Source of the DNA: Polymyxa betae
Lineage: Eukaryota > Endomyxa > Phytomyxea > Plasmodiophorida > Plasmodiophoridae
Direction of reading: 5' to 3'
DNA: 64,000 nt
NCBI GenBank assembly: GCA_003693705.1
Contig: RBZT01000564.1
Location: 1 to 64,000, forward strand
The notes below the pieces were generated by a model, which was given only the letters and a program-made list of their open reading frames with translations, ran no database searches and was not told the origin of the DNA. Of the stretch, positions 23,564-34,640 are shown piece after piece. Within the stretch, counting starts at the first letter, position 1. Each line of letters begins with the position of its first letter. A program made the translations under genes and the position numbers.

Positions 23564-24363
23564 CTATCTTACCCATTTAATATATACAATGACGAAAATA
23601 ATGCCGACCAGAACGGCCGCGACTGATTTCCAAGCACGACTGAGCCATTCCTGAATCTGCTCGATCTGAGTGGTATAATGACGATTGACATCAATTTTCG
23701 ATCGTACAGCAGCATTCTGTAAAATCTTAAAAAAACGCTTTAAAGCAGGGCTCTAAGCATTGCACCTTTTGCTGCGCGTCAAGAATCGCTTCTCTCTGCT
23801 GGTGTAGGCTCGAAACCAGAGCTTCCGAGAGATCGATATTAACCATAGTGTTCTGCGATGCTCGAAGCAAAGATTCGTTCTCATTGACTTCGTCTGGTCC
23901 AAACTCAATTACGAAGCTCGACAGAAAAGCAGAGATTTCCCAACCGACCCTGGGCACGATTGATGATTTTTTCACAATAATCGCTGGCATCGCGCAAGCT
24001 GGCCCATAAACGATCCAACTCCAGACGGCTCTGGTTAATCGTATCCACCATTTCTTTATCGGATTCAAAATGCTCGCGTTCTGCTTCCAGCCTCTGAAAC
24101 TGGACCCAACGTCAACCGGTGACCTCACACAAAGAAAAAAATCTACCAATTGCTCGGTATCTTTGAATAAAATATGGATCTGATCCAGAGCTGTTTGCCG
24201 TTCTTCAACTAAGACGAAGATTAGCATCAAGGAGAGAAGTCATCAGGTTCAGAGACGAACCATTCAGGGTGTTCTGAGCCTGTTCGAGGCGGGCCTCCAG
24301 GAAAGGTAGCGTCTGCTGTACGTCCTGATGCAGGGCGTCGGCGACATACCTTGGGAAGGTCAT
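23564..24363 (-). CDS. Qb-SNARE protein (membrin/GOS-type)
   Basis: A tail-anchored membrane-fusion protein. The start at 24363 (MTFPRYVADALHQDV) is followed by an N-terminal helical region (EARLEQAQNTLN; VEERQTALDQIHILFKDTEQL; FQRLEAEREHFESDK). Then comes the SNARE heptad region with SLHQQREAILDAQQK; the Q after SLH aligns with the zero-layer Gln of GOSR2-like proteins. The C-terminal anchor is VAAVLVGIIFVIVYI followed by KWVR. Introns (about 24255-24206, 24147-24099, about 24004-23952, 23769-23719) all restore frame and average about 50 bp. A 23-residue longer start (24432) is open but less likely. It probably acts in ER-Golgi or Golgi vesicle traffic; the exact orthology (membrin versus GOS1 versus VTI1) is not decided. 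Confidence 0.75.
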
Positions 24364-24858
24364 GGCCGGGCCGATCCGGAAAAAATTAATACCGAAATGG
24401 TGATGACCGCTGATCGATTGCTTGATCACCATAAAACAAGTCGCGCAATGCCTGTTCCTCCGAAAGCATCGAATTCTGCCATCAAATCTTATAATGAGTG
24501 GGCTTTTCGGGCCACATTTTTATCAGCAAATAACTATATAAATGCGATGTTTATGGAGCGAGCGCAGATTGGGCTGATGGGGTGAGTTTATAGCGACCCC
24601 ACCAGCCCTCGACCTACTAATGTTGTCATTGGGACGATTCCATGACAGGGGTGGATTGGGCTGATGGGGTGCTCTGTTGGCGTCCCCATTGTGTGGACGC
24701 AGCCTCTTGGCCTCATTGTGGCTATTGTTGAGAGACCCGTCCCCATGGTCATTCAGAATTCGCATCTGTGACTATCACGATGACATCTCTGTCCTACTGA
24801 AGCTGCTGAGACCAGCCTTCCTGTCTTTGTCGTCTCAGATCTGCATCTGTTGCCAGCC
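24364..24858. promoter_or_regulatory. Bidirectional spacer with an 18-bp direct repeat
   Basis: About 495 bp between the divergent SNARE and YbjN-kinase genes. An identical 18-mer (gattgggctgatggggtg) occurs twice, at about 24568-24585 and 24654-24671, about 86 bp apart. Each copy is followed within about 15 bp by a gacccc/gtcccc block. It could be a binding-site pair; nothing else is recognised. Confidence 0.4.
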
Positions 24859-27603
24859 ATGGCCACAACCGACCTGGCCAGCGTCGATTGGGTCAAGCGC
24901 TCCGTCCAACGCGTCCTGGACCAGCTCAACTGGAAGTACCTGGCGGAGGAAGACGTCGGCGCCCGCGAGATCGTCTGCATCTTTGGGGCCGGCGATCTTG
25001 GCAACTGGGTCCTTATTAACCGAATCTTGGCCCCGAAAGGCGTCCTACTGATCATGGCGACCTGCCAGGAGAACGTCCCTGTAAACCAGCGCCAGGCCGC
25101 TATCGAATTCGTAACGCGAGCCAACTTTGGCATTCTAAACGGCTTCTTCGATATGGATTTGACCGATGGCGACCTTCGTTTTTCGTCGCGCGTCGAATAC
25201 GGCTTGATGGTCGACGCCGCCCAGTTCGAGGTGAATTTCCGCCAGACGTTCCAAATCGTTCATGGGACGTTCAGCAAATATTTGCCAGCCGTCGTTGGAG
25301 TCACGAAGAAAGCCATGACCGGGCGGCAGGCCGTCGAACTCATCGAAGGCGGCGCTAATATGCTGCCGAACGCCAGCCAGACTCCACTGCTGGCGACCGT
25401 TGCCCGGCATCTGTCGGCGACCAGCACGAACTATGTTTCGCATTCTGAGAAGGGCATTATTCGAATGCCGTGTACGATTAGCGGCACCACCTACCATCTA
25501 CGAATTAAGGCGATGGAGGACACCCAGCATCTCTACGTGTTCTGCAATTACCCGCGAACCGGCGGTAAAGTCCCGCTGGCCTTTATCGAGCCAATCACTG
25601 AGTACATCACGCGGGCGAACTGGGCTCTGCCGTTCGGCTATTTCGATATGGATTTGGAAGATGGCGAGCTTCGGTTCGTAATCTGGCTTCCTGTACATGG
25701 CGTCCCGGTGCTGGTCATACAGACCCACTTTGTTCGGGCTCTGATTGTTTCTGCTATAAGTGCGTCTGGACTCATTTTCTGCTGCATGGTTTTTTATCTT
25801 GTCGTTAGCGTCGTTTGTGAAGTATCTGCCCGGGATCGATGCGATTATTTCGGGGCAGCAGACGAGCGCCGAGAAAGCGATCAGTGCTGTCGAGAACGAG
25901 CTGAATCACGAACTCGGCAGCGAGAGCATCGCTCGCATCATGGACGCCGGTCTCGCCAGCAGCGACGACGAGGATCAGGATACGGGCGCTCGAGTCCGGC
26001 TGAATCTCGCCAAGCACACGCTGGAGAACGATTCGGTCGATTTCACCGAATCAATCAAAGGCAACCGGAAACTGGACGACGACGATGCCACCAGAAATCG
26101 TAACTTTCATCACGTAGTCGCTTCGATGTAAATTCATCAGACTGAATAGGTGTTTGTGTCAAGACGCTCTATAATGCCGACGGCTCGGGGACCGGAGCTC
26201 TGGAATTTATCGGCAATAAAGGCGGGTCTGAGCCTTGGACGAATCCGGTCGAGGCCGGCCAGGTTCTGGTATCGTCATCGTCACAGCCGGTCGGCGCGAC
26301 CGGCGAAATCGCTGATGTTGTCGGGCAGAATCTGTCCAAGCTTTATGTGACGTCGCCAACGCAGCAGCCATGGGTCGTCATCGATCTGCGGCAATGCTCG
26401 CTGCGGCCGACCCATTACCGACTCTGCCATCACACGCTAAACGATTCGGATGCGTTGCGGTCCTGGCAGCTGCAGGCGTCCAACGACGGACGCAGCTGGG
26501 TCGTACTCGACGAACAGGTCGGCAATCGGAGTCTGTCGGCGAAGTCGCCCAAGAGCACCTGGGCGATCGCTCAAAGCCTGCCGCCGGTGTCGTATTGCAT
26601 GTTCCGGCTGTTGATGACCGGCCCCAATTCCAGCCATCGTATGCAGCTGGCCATCACGAATATGGAGCTGTTCGGCTATTTAACAGTCTGTTTCCCCGTT
26701 GAGCCGCATTTAATCGATCTCTCCAATAACGTCGGTAGCGATGAAGGCGTCGTCAAGCCTCAGCTGAACGTCCCGGTTAGCGATATCGAATGCGACTGGC
26801 TATCGGGCTCTCATATAGGAAGCGGAATTCACGGCGATGTGTTTCGGGGCATGTACAATGGCGTCGCTGTTGCTTTGAAACGCATCTCTTACCGATATTG
26901 GTTGAGAGACCAGATAAGTCATATTCGGGCGTCTCTCGAGGAGAATTTTGTCAATCTGAGTTCAGTGAAATCACCCGAGCTGGTTCGCGTTCTTGGCTTA
27001 TGCGATGACAGTCGCCAGCAAGCGTTTATCATCATATGTCAGCTGGTATCGACATCAAACTCGCTGCTTCTGCCTCAATCGACACCTATGAAGAGCCGCT
27101 TGGCTCTGGCAGCACAGGCAGCGAACGCTGTAGCCACATTACATCAGCGGGGTCTGGCTCATGGCTCGTTACATCTGGGCAACGTGCTGATCTCATATGA
27201 TAACTCCAATCTGTTTATCTGCGATATGGGCTTGTCATCCTGCCTATCTCCGGTTTTGGTTGGTCGTCCTGTGCAGATTGATATCGGATTTACTGCTCCA
27301 GAGTCGATTCATTCCAGCATCTTAACAAAACCCGCTCAAGCTGATAAAGTTGCTGCTGATCTATACAGCCTCGGGATGATTATCTACGTGTTGACAGCTG
27401 GAAAGCTGCCGTTTGACGATGTAACGGATATGGCAGCTCCAACTCTACTGACGAAAATCGCAGTCGGTCTACGACCGAACCTTCCCAGCTCATTACCCGA
27501 GTCGTTATCGACATTACTGAAGTCTTTATGGGATCCAAGTGCTGCCAATAGGCCAGATGCCAATTTAGTTGTTCAGGCTCTCAACAAAATTACTGTCAGA
27601 TGA
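24859..27603 (+). CDS. Tandem YbjN - discoidin-like - pseudokinase fusion protein
   Basis: Three exons (24859-25759, 25809-26099, 26150-27603) separated by 49- and 50-bp introns give 881 codons with consistent phase. Residues about 30-160 and 190-340 are two YbjN-type domains: each has the ANxxLxxGxFDMDLxDGxLRF core, then a V-rich strand and KYLPxxxxV. YbjN is best known from bacteria. An acidic linker follows (SSDDEDQ, LDDDDA). Residues about 400-560 look like an F5/8 discoidin-type beta-sandwich (YNADGSGTGALEFIGNKGG, WVVIDLRQCSLRPTHYRLCH, LRSWQLQASNDGRSWVVLDE). Residues about 615-875 form a kinase fold with IGSGIHGDVFRG and VALKRI. The HRD loop, however, is HGSLHLGN and DFG is DMG, so catalysis is doubtful. 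An AATAAA lies at 27611-27616. The fusion rests on splice phase at 26100-26149; two separate genes is the alternative. Confidence 0.75.
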
Positions 27604-27747
27604 GATATAGAATAAATATTCAGTATAGTGATTAAAACTCTAACAATTTATTAAGAAAAAGCTGTCTAATGGCTTGTGCAACCAGATTTTCACCGAAAGT
27701 TCTGGGAGGAAATCATCGACGCGTGCCATAACATCGAATTTGTTTTG

Positions 27748-28329
27748 ATGATGCGAACTTTGCTGGATGTGCCGCCAATCCATCGGCAGTCGGTTGGTCC
27801 TAATGCTATTTACCGTCGCCGAAAGACACCAATGCCTGGCGATATCAAGCTGCAAATCTCGGACGAGGCTCAAGACGATGCCAGGCCGGTTCTCGACACC
27901 AACGGTCAAGTCCTATTTGTCGGCTGCTCACCAAATGCCGGCCGCCGACAAATGGTCGTCCGACGTCCCACAATTCGGCTGAATCGTGAAGCCGGCCCGA
28001 TCATCCGCCTGACTCCTGATGGAGGACCGACAACGTTAATGACGCCTCGACGTAATACAGGGATGCCAACGGCGGCTCCATTGCCGAACATAGTCAACAG
28101 ATACCTCGGCGGAAAGCATCTGCAGCCGGATCCCAACCCGATGATGGCGAATCCAGCGATGATGAACCCGACCATTACGATCTCAGGACCGACACGGGCG
28201 GCGCCGACGCCCTGCATGGTGTCTGGTTGCGAGAATCCGGCCTCAGGCAATGATTTATGCACGTTGCATTATCAAAGAGCGCTGAGAATTCAAGCGCAGA
28301 TCAATCAACCGATTAACGACAGATCATAA
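27748..28329 (+). CDS. Hypothetical Pro/Arg/Met-rich protein with C-terminal zinc-like motif
   Basis: An open frame whose first in-frame ATG is 27748 (MMRTLLDVPPIHRQ); the frame is also open upstream to 27676 without an ATG. The middle is rich in Arg, Pro, Met and Asn (RRPTIRLNREAGPIIRL, PMMANPAMMNPTI). The C-terminal 35 residues hold CMVSGCENPASGNDLCTLH, a C-x4-C-x9-C-x2-H arrangement like small zinc-binding knuckles found in some plant and protist nuclear proteins. No known family was assigned. It starts about 145 bp after the upstream gene stop, and an AATAAA-like site follows near 28365. An unrecognised 5' exon (for example from the ATG at 27669) cannot be excluded. Confidence 0.55.
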   Translation: MMRTLLDVPPIHRQSVGPNAIYRRRKTPMPGDIKLQISDEAQDDARPVLDTNGQVLFVGCSPNAGRRQMVVRRPTIRLNREAGPIIRLTPDGGPTTLMTPRRNTGMPTAAPLPNIVNRYLGGKHLQPDPNPMMANPAMMNPTITISGPTRAAPTPCMVSGCENPASGNDLCTLHYQRALRIQAQINQPINDRS

Positions 28330-29237
28330 ATAGTTTCCGACTGTCTTCTCGAAAATGAAAAGAATAAATCTGTCGCCATTTAAGCAACCTTCTATAAGAA
28401 GGAATCCATATTCGATAGTCCGTCATCACAGACTGGCCGCAGGCTGCTATCCACCACACCGCCTTCTCCCAAAACAAGCTCCATGAGTGACGAGAATGAA
28501 CTTGAGTAATAGATGTATGTAAAGAAAAAGGCAATTGAGTTATGAAGCAAAAAAAACTACAGGACTATCCGCTGCCGTCCGTATAAAATACAAGTTAGGA
28601 AAGAAAGTCGCGGAAATGTCGCGTAGAACCGCCTATATAACTTCGGACAGAATCAGGACGCAGTTTGTATTTCTCATATTTCTGTTTCTGTAATTCTATT
28701 TATCTCCTCGAGATCTATCGATTTACAGAGAGAAACTCATGAACAACCTAAATACGCCACCCCTGATACAAATTGCCGTCCTTCCTACCAAGCTGTTCCT
28801 TCCAGGTGTCTTGAGCTGTACCCGCAAATTATCGTCAACTTTCACACTGAAATCCAAATTGAGCACGCAGATTATCTGCGCGGTATTGAGGGGGGAGACT
28901 ATTCCGGACTTTTACGCGCCGTTTTGAAAAGTGTGCGTCAACTCCAAACCGCTTTTGACAGCCACAGAGAAGGGGTTCACCCATACAAATCACATGGCAT
29001 AATCCTATTCATACAAATAACATGGCATAATCNNGATTATGCCATGTTATTTGTATGGGTGTGCTCCTCCTATATCATTAGTGGGCGTCCTTGAAAGATC
29101 ACCGATTAAACAATTGTTGCCTGCAGCAGTGACACGGCCTTAGCAATGGAAATATCTTCGATTTCCGTACAAGGGGACCCGAATCCGATCAATCCTACTA
29201 AACACGAACAACGGGGAATTGGGCCGGCTCATCTGGC
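28330..29237. other. Gene-poor spacer containing an assembly gap
   Basis: About 900 bp with no supported gene. It contains two undetermined bases (29033-29034) flanked by inverted copies of one sequence. Short frames on either strand (28313-28534 minus, 28739-28927 plus) are unconvincing. The 5' region of the 7TM-RGS gene lies at its right end. Confidence 0.6.
28979..29061. repeat. Inverted repeat centred on an NN gap
   Basis: Two direct copies of an about 25-bp unit (catacaaat-acatggcataatc) lie left of the NN at 29033-29034, and an inverted copy (gattatgccatgttatttgtatg) lies right of it. The gap is exactly at the dyad centre. This is either a true hairpin-forming palindrome that broke the assembly or a mis-join of two contig ends carrying the same sequence. 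Confidence 0.8.
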
Positions 29238-30734
29238 ATGGGTTCGGCCACGCCGCCACAAAACAACACCACCCTGGTCGTACTCGTATTCTATCTGTTC
29301 CTCCAGATTACTTCGATTTTTCTCGTGATAAGGAGGCATAGTTCACAAGCACTGAAGTGTCGAGATCCAGTACTACTGGTAATTACCGACACGGACGATG
29401 TTTTCCCAGCATTGTTTGACCGTCGGTTCAGGTCGCCGCCACAGTCTCTCAGACTATATTCACGTCGCTGAGGACGCTGGCCTCCGCCTTCAACATTACA
29501 GACTGCATAGCCCAGAACGTTATCGGTACAGAAATGCGACTCCGAACGGGCATCTCTGATGAAATTCTCCAGATGTATTCTGGCTGGCGTTCATGCCGTT
29601 ATTGGCCGGTTGCCTCTGGCAGCTCTGGATTGCGTCGTTGACGGAATCGGAGCGAATCGCCGGTTCACCGAAAGCGATCTGGAAGGCGGTCGCCATCACG
29701 ACCGCCATTCTCATTCTAGTTCGAGTCCCTGCCAGAGTAGCTTCGAGCTGCAACGACCTGCCCGGGATTCGCATCTTCGACATGATGCTCTGCATCATCT
29801 GGGTCGTGATTCTCGGCTGCATCATCATCCGAGTATGCCACGCCGACGTCGGATTTGGCGTCGTCAACGAATGCATCGCATTGCTTCTGATTCTCGTGCT
29901 ATGGATTGTCATCCTGATCTCAGTCATGCTGTCTCAAACAGCATTCGAGCGCATCTTCAGCGTCATGCCGCCGGAGTACTGCCTCTTGCTGGCCAGCTTC
30001 CTAGTCAGTCTGGTGACGGTCTGGTATCCGGTCGTACTGACCTACGTCACGGAAACGGGGACGATGCATCGTCCCGTCCGGAGCGGTACTACTACTCGGA
30101 TGATTGGGCGAAGCACGCATTCGGCACAGAAGACGAGCTTGAATGAGGAATCCGACCTGCAGCAGATTCTGGATGATGCCGTTGGAATGGATCTGTTCCA
30201 TATGTATCTTACCAGAGAGCTTTCCGTAGAGAACCTCATGTGCTATATGCAGCTGTTGAGGTTAGAGAAGCAGCCCGGCACTGATCTGAATGCCGATTTC
30301 AACATGATTTACGAGAACTATGTGAAATCAGGAAGCCCCAACGAGGTCAATATCTCGTCGAAGCTGAAGGTCAGATCGATACAGCCTGGTCGCAATATTC
30401 AACTAAGTTTTCAATAGAAACGATTCGGCGATCTGGCGGCGACGAAAGCAGAGAGCGCCATCTCGATCGATGGCGTCACCGCTGACGCGGTGGCGACCGA
30501 AAAAGTGGCATTGCTGAGGCGGCTGAAACGAGGTTTGAATGGAAGACGCCCGCTGCAGGCCGTTCTGATGGGTGAACAGATGCGTTTCGCTTGATGGAAT
30601 GCGATTCGTATGTGAGGTTCAAGACGTCTGCGGTCTACGGCGAGATGATCCGGTTGGGATACCTGCCTGGGCCGGAATTTCAGCACAATTATCACCAAAG
30701 ACAAAGCATATTTGTCAGGACGAATCAGGTCTAG
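29238..30734 (+). CDS. Seven-transmembrane RGS protein
   Basis: A multi-pass receptor-like protein with a C-terminal RGS domain, a class that speeds GTP hydrolysis by G-alpha subunits (AtRGS1-type layout). Membrane segments include TLVVLVFYLFLQITSIFLV, FWLAFMPLLAGCLW, AVAITTAILILVRV, FDMMLCIIWVVILGCIII, CIALLLILVLWIVILI and CLLLASFLVSLVTVWYPVVL. The RGS part runs LQQILDDAVGMDLFHMYL, TRELSVENLMCYMQL, YENYVKSGSPNEVNISSK, then after two short introns AFRLMECDSYVRF, the typical closing helix. Introns of 47-53 bp (about 29380-29432, about 29523-29569, about 30370-30417, about 30535-30580) all fit in phase. The stop is TAG at 30732-30734. Ligand, if any, is unknown. Confidence 0.85.
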
Positions 30735-31215
30735 ATGGGGCATAGGATTTCATGTATTCCGAGTTCAATTGCAGCATTGGAAGATAGCTGCTAGTTGGCT
30801 GACGCCAGATATTCATTATAACAGTTAAAATCCACAAAAATTTTAGAAAAAAAACGATAAGGACACCAACTGTTTCGATATAGACAGCTAACATCGAGAA
30901 GAGGCTCAATCGACCCGCGATAGTTTGCAGAAAACTCCATTGACAACCTCGTCACTTGTTCAAAGCAGCAAATCTCATCGCCGTGGCATATTGCCAGACG
31001 GCGCCAACCATCGTCGCCTCTCCGCCTTCACAACCGACGCTCTCTCTTTGCCTCTCTTTCAGCAATGAGACGAAATGAAGAGTTCGAGTAACTTTCAGCA
31101 TGTAACGTGCAATAAGTCCGTGGCGGCACCCATGGGAGGCCGCCGCCCTACCCACATGGTCAGCACTCTTCCTGCCTCTCTCTCCCTCTCTCTATCGCCC
31201 TCATTGTCGTTAACA
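30735..31215. other. Promoter/5' region of CCT7
   Basis: About 480 bp between the 7TM-RGS stop and the CCT7 start. It has a pyrimidine-rich tract just before the ATG (cctctctctccctctctct at about 31173-31196) that may belong to the 5' UTR. No gene was recognised. Confidence 0.45.
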
Positions 31216-32826
31216 ATGCAGCCAACCATCATCGTCTTGAAATCGGGGTCGGATGTGTCCCAGGGCCGACCACAGCTCATCTCCAACATCAACGCCGTCC
31301 AGGCCGTCGTCGACATCCTCGGCAGCACGCTGGGCCCGCGTGGCATGGACAAGCTGATTCACTCCAAGGAGCATGGCGTCACGATCAGTAACGATGGAGC
31401 GACGATTATTAAGCTGCTGGATATCGTTCATCCGGCCGCGAAGACGCTCGTCGATGTCGCCAGATCGCAGGATGCGGAAGTCGGCGATGGGACGACGTCG
31501 GTCTGCTTGTTGTCGGCCGCTTTGCTAAAGCAAGCGAAGCCGTTCGTTGAGGACGGCGTCCACCCACAGATTCTGATTCGCGGCTATCGCCAGGCGCTGA
31601 ATCTGTGCCTGAAGAAGATCAAAGAGATCGCCGTCGAGTTCCGTGGCGAATCCGGCGAGCAGCGCGACATTCTCGAGCGCTGTGCAGCGACTTCGTTGAA
31701 TTCCAAGCTGATCAGCGATTATAAGGCGTTTTTCGCGCCGATCGTCGTCGACGCCTGTCTGACGCTCGACCAGAACCTGCTGGATTTGGATCTGATCGGC
31801 ATCAAGAAGGTGCCGGGCGGCAGTGTCACCGATTGCATGCTGATCAAGGGCGTCGCCTTCAAGAAGACGTTCTCGTACGCCGGTTTCGAACAGCAGCCGA
31901 AAAAGTTCATCGACGCCAAGATCGTCGTCCTGAACGTCGAGCTCGAGCTGAAATCGGAGAAGGAGAACGCCGAGGTCCGCATCACGAACCCGGATCAGTA
32001 CCAATCGATTGTCGACGCCGAATGGAGGATCATCTACGAGAAGCTCGAGAAGATCGTCGCTTCGGGCGCCAACGTTATCCTGTCGCGTCTGCCGATCGGC
32101 GATCTGGCGACACAGTACTTCGCCGATCGCAACCTTCATTGCAGCGGTCGTGTCCCCGATGCCGATCTGAAGCGCGTCTGCCAGGCGACCGGCGCCAAGC
32201 TGCAGACTTCGCTCCAGGACCTGTCGAAGGATATCCTGGGCCATTGCGATTTGTTCGAAGAACGTCAGGTCGGTGGCGAACGATACAACGTTTTCACCGG
32301 GTGCCCGACGGCGAAGACCGCCACCATTATTTTACGTGGTGGCGCCGAGCAGTTTATCGCTGAAACGGAAAGATCGCTGCATGATGCCATCATGATCGTG
32401 AAGCGAACCCTGCAGCACAAGATGGTCGTCGGCGGCGCCGGCGCGATTGAAATGCATCTGTCTCGCTGTCTGCGTGAACACTCATCGACGATCAAAGACA
32501 AACAGCAGCTGGTGATGTTCGCATTCGCGCGCGCTCTGGAATGCATCCCGAGGCAGCTGACGAAGAACGCCGGTTTCGATGCGACCGATGTGCTGTCGGA
32601 GCTGAGGGCAGCTCATGCTCAGGGTAAATGCTGGCGCGGCGTCAACGTCGACGTTCAGGGCACGCTGGACGCGTTCGAAGAATTCATCTGGGAACCGGCT
32701 TTGGTGAAGCAGAACGCATTAGCAGCCGCCACCGAGGCTGCTTGCGTCATTCTATCAGTCGATGAGACCGTCCGCACGCCCAAGAGCGAAGGTCTCCCGA
32801 ATCAGGGCGGTCCTCAGATGAAATAA
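31216..32826 (+). CDS. CCT7: T-complex protein 1 subunit eta (CCT7)
   Basis: Group II chaperonin subunit of the TRiC/CCT ring that folds actin, tubulin and other proteins in the cytosol. The 536-residue single exon starts [13 protein letters not shown], matching the eta-subunit N-terminus. It carries [34 protein letters not shown] (ATP binding and catalytic Asp), [18 protein letters not shown] and the closing [25 protein letters not shown]. Length and motifs match the family end to end. The lack of any intron contrasts with most neighbours. The open frame extends 47 codons upstream (31075), but the conserved start at 31216 is the correct one. Confidence 0.96.
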   Translation: MQPTIIVLKSGSDVSQGRPQLISNINAVQAVVDILGSTLGPRGMDKLIHSKEHGVTISNDGATIIKLLDIVHPAAKTLVDVARSQDAEVGDGTTSVCLLSAALLKQAKPFVEDGVHPQILIRGYRQALNLCLKKIKEIAVEFRGESGEQRDILERCAATSLNSKLISDYKAFFAPIVVDACLTLDQNLLDLDLIGIKKVPGGSVTDCMLIKGVAFKKTFSYAGFEQQPKKFIDAKIVVLNVELELKSEKENAEVRITNPDQYQSIVDAEWRIIYEKLEKIVASGANVILSRLPIGDLATQYFADRNLHCSGRVPDADLKRVCQATGAKLQTSLQDLSKDILGHCDLFEERQVGGERYNVFTGCPTAKTATIILRGGAEQFIAETERSLHDAIMIVKRTLQHKMVVGGAGAIEMHLSRCLREHSSTIKDKQQLVMFAFARALECIPRQLTKNAGFDATDVLSELRAAHAQGKCWRGVNVDVQGTLDAFEEFIWEPALVKQNALAAATEAACVILSVDETVRTPKSEGLPNQGGPQMK

Positions 32827-33051
32827 TCTTCTTAGCTATACACAGTTCGATTAAATTGTCGTTTCCTTTTTTTCAGCATCTTTGGAGTAGTTGTGTCTTC
32901 AGTTTTAGGTTTAGTTTCGTCATTCGAATCATCGTGGTTTTGTCATCAAATGGTGTGTTGCTTTGTAAGGTCAAGAGCGGTTTCGGAGTCCGTGCGAGGG
33001 CTGCACCGTGATCATTTCCAGTCCGTCCTTCTCCCACATCCAGCAAACACC

Positions 33052-34083
33052 ATGGCCAGCAACGCCGCTCGTTCCATGGCCGGACCCGGATCTAGCCTGG
33101 CCCGTCTGGCGGCCACGGCCGTCGCCGGCGGTGCTCTCGCGTACGGCGCCTATAACTCGCTATTCACGGTCGAGGGTGGTCACCGGGCCGTCATGTACAA
33201 TCGTATCGTCGGTGTTAAGGAGGCCGTCTACCCTGAAGGGACGCATTTCATGGTGCCCTGGTTCGAGCAACCCACCATCTTCGACGTTCGAACCAAACCG
33301 AAGAAGATCTCGTCGCCGACCGGAACGAAAGATATGCAGATGGTGCAGATCTCGCTGCGGTCGGTTTTCTCGTTTCGCGTTTATCGCCCGCATTGATCGA
33401 ATGAGCTCAGGGTTCTGTACAAGCCGGACGTGTCGGCGCTCCCCAAGATTTTCCAGCGATTCGGGGCCGATTACGACGAACGCATTCTGCCGTCGATCGC
33501 CAACGAGACGCTGAAGGCGATCATCGCCCAGTACAACGCCGCCCAGCTCATCACCAAACGTGAAGAAGTGTCGCGAGAGATCCGCAACCATCTGCAGAAA
33601 CGCGCCAAGGTTCGCAGTCGCGAGTCGTACTCGCCTTTCGCGGGGTCGTGCTGACCCCGTCCGCGTGTTTAGGATTTCTACATTCTGCTGGACGATGTGT
33701 CGATTACGCATCTGAGCTTCGGCTCCGAGTACACGGCGGCGGTCGAATCGAAGCAGGTTGCGCAGCAGGAGGCGGAACGAGCCAAGTTCATTGTCGAGCG
33801 CGCCCTGCAGGACAAACGATCGACGATCATCCACGCGCAGGGTGAAGCGCAGAGCGCCGAGATGATCGGGCGGGCGCTGTCTGCCAACCCCGGTTTCGTT
33901 GAGCTTCGTCGTATGGAGGCTGCCAGAAAGATCTCGTCGTCGTTGGCGGCGTCGCCGAACAAGGTGTACCTGTCGGCGAACTCGCTGCTGTTGAATCTGG
34001 GCGAGGAGCCGTCGTCGCAGTCGACATCGGCGATCGGCAAGACGCAGACGATCATGGCGACCTCGCCTGCAGAAGCTTCATAA
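33052..34083 (+). CDS. PHB2: Prohibitin-2
   Basis: SPFH-family membrane scaffold that forms rings with prohibitin-1 in the mitochondrial inner membrane. It starts at 33052 ([11 protein letters not shown]), with a hydrophobic segment (about residues 17-40), [38 protein letters not shown] (made by removing a 48-bp intron at about 33361-33408), [28 protein letters not shown], then after a second intron (about 33610-33672) [32 protein letters not shown] and [17 protein letters not shown]. Each landmark matches prohibitin-2 rather than prohibitin-1. The C-terminus ends in a Ser/Ala-rich tail. Without the introns the frame stops early at 33396. Confidence 0.95.
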
Positions 34084-34358
34084 TCTGTAGATTACGTTCG
34101 AGTAAAAAACAGTGTATTGTCTCAGTTAGCAGCTCCCTATAAAACGATAACAAGCAAGATTAAAGGCTTAATAGCAAGACTTTCTATCAAAAATTATTTC
34201 AGGTTGTCAAATTCTTTGAGAGCTTTTTTTCTCTGTTTAATTTTGAAAACGTTTGTTACTCTTCTCTCTTAGAGCAATTTATTGATATTTTTTCCAAATC
34301 TTGTCAGAAGGAAAGATAAGAGAGAAGCAGAAAGCAGTCGATAGTATTAACAGGTCGG

Positions 34359-34596
34359 ATGTTGAGAGCTCCGGTAGGCGGTGATGTGTCTGTTAGACGC
34401 TCTCCGACATCTTCAGACGGCCTTCAATCAGGCTACAGTACAAAAAGCATTGCTGACGATGTTCTCGAACAGCGAGTATCATTTCCGCGCACAGATTCGA
34501 GACTAATGCGCGGTCAAGTTAGAATCTAAAGTCGCGCATTTGTTGTTTCCGACAGACGCAGTAATTAATCCCGCTTTGCGCACTTTCTGTCCCTGA
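34359..34596 (+). CDS. Possible small two-exon gene, function unknown
   Basis: An ATG at 34359 opens a 57-codon frame with a natural-looking composition (SPTSSDGLQSGYSTKSIADD). Removing a 43-bp GT-AG intron (34513-34555) extends it in phase to a TGA at 34596, giving about 64 residues ending NPALRTFCP. It lies between PHB2 and LMBR1 on the same strand. No family is recognised. It could be a short protein, an upstream part of another gene, or chance. Confidence 0.35.
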
Positions 34597-34640
34597 GCGG
34601 GCGAGGCCTGATTGAAGCTCCATTTCCATCATTGCCAGCT

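Noticed and set aside
24859-26131. Bacterial contamination explaining the YbjN domains
   Set aside because: The gene has short GT-AG introns like its neighbours and continues in phase into eukaryote-type domains.
28979-29061. Hairpin as a transcription terminator or CRISPR-like repeat
   Set aside because: Eukaryotic context, only three copies, and the NN at its centre points to an assembly feature.
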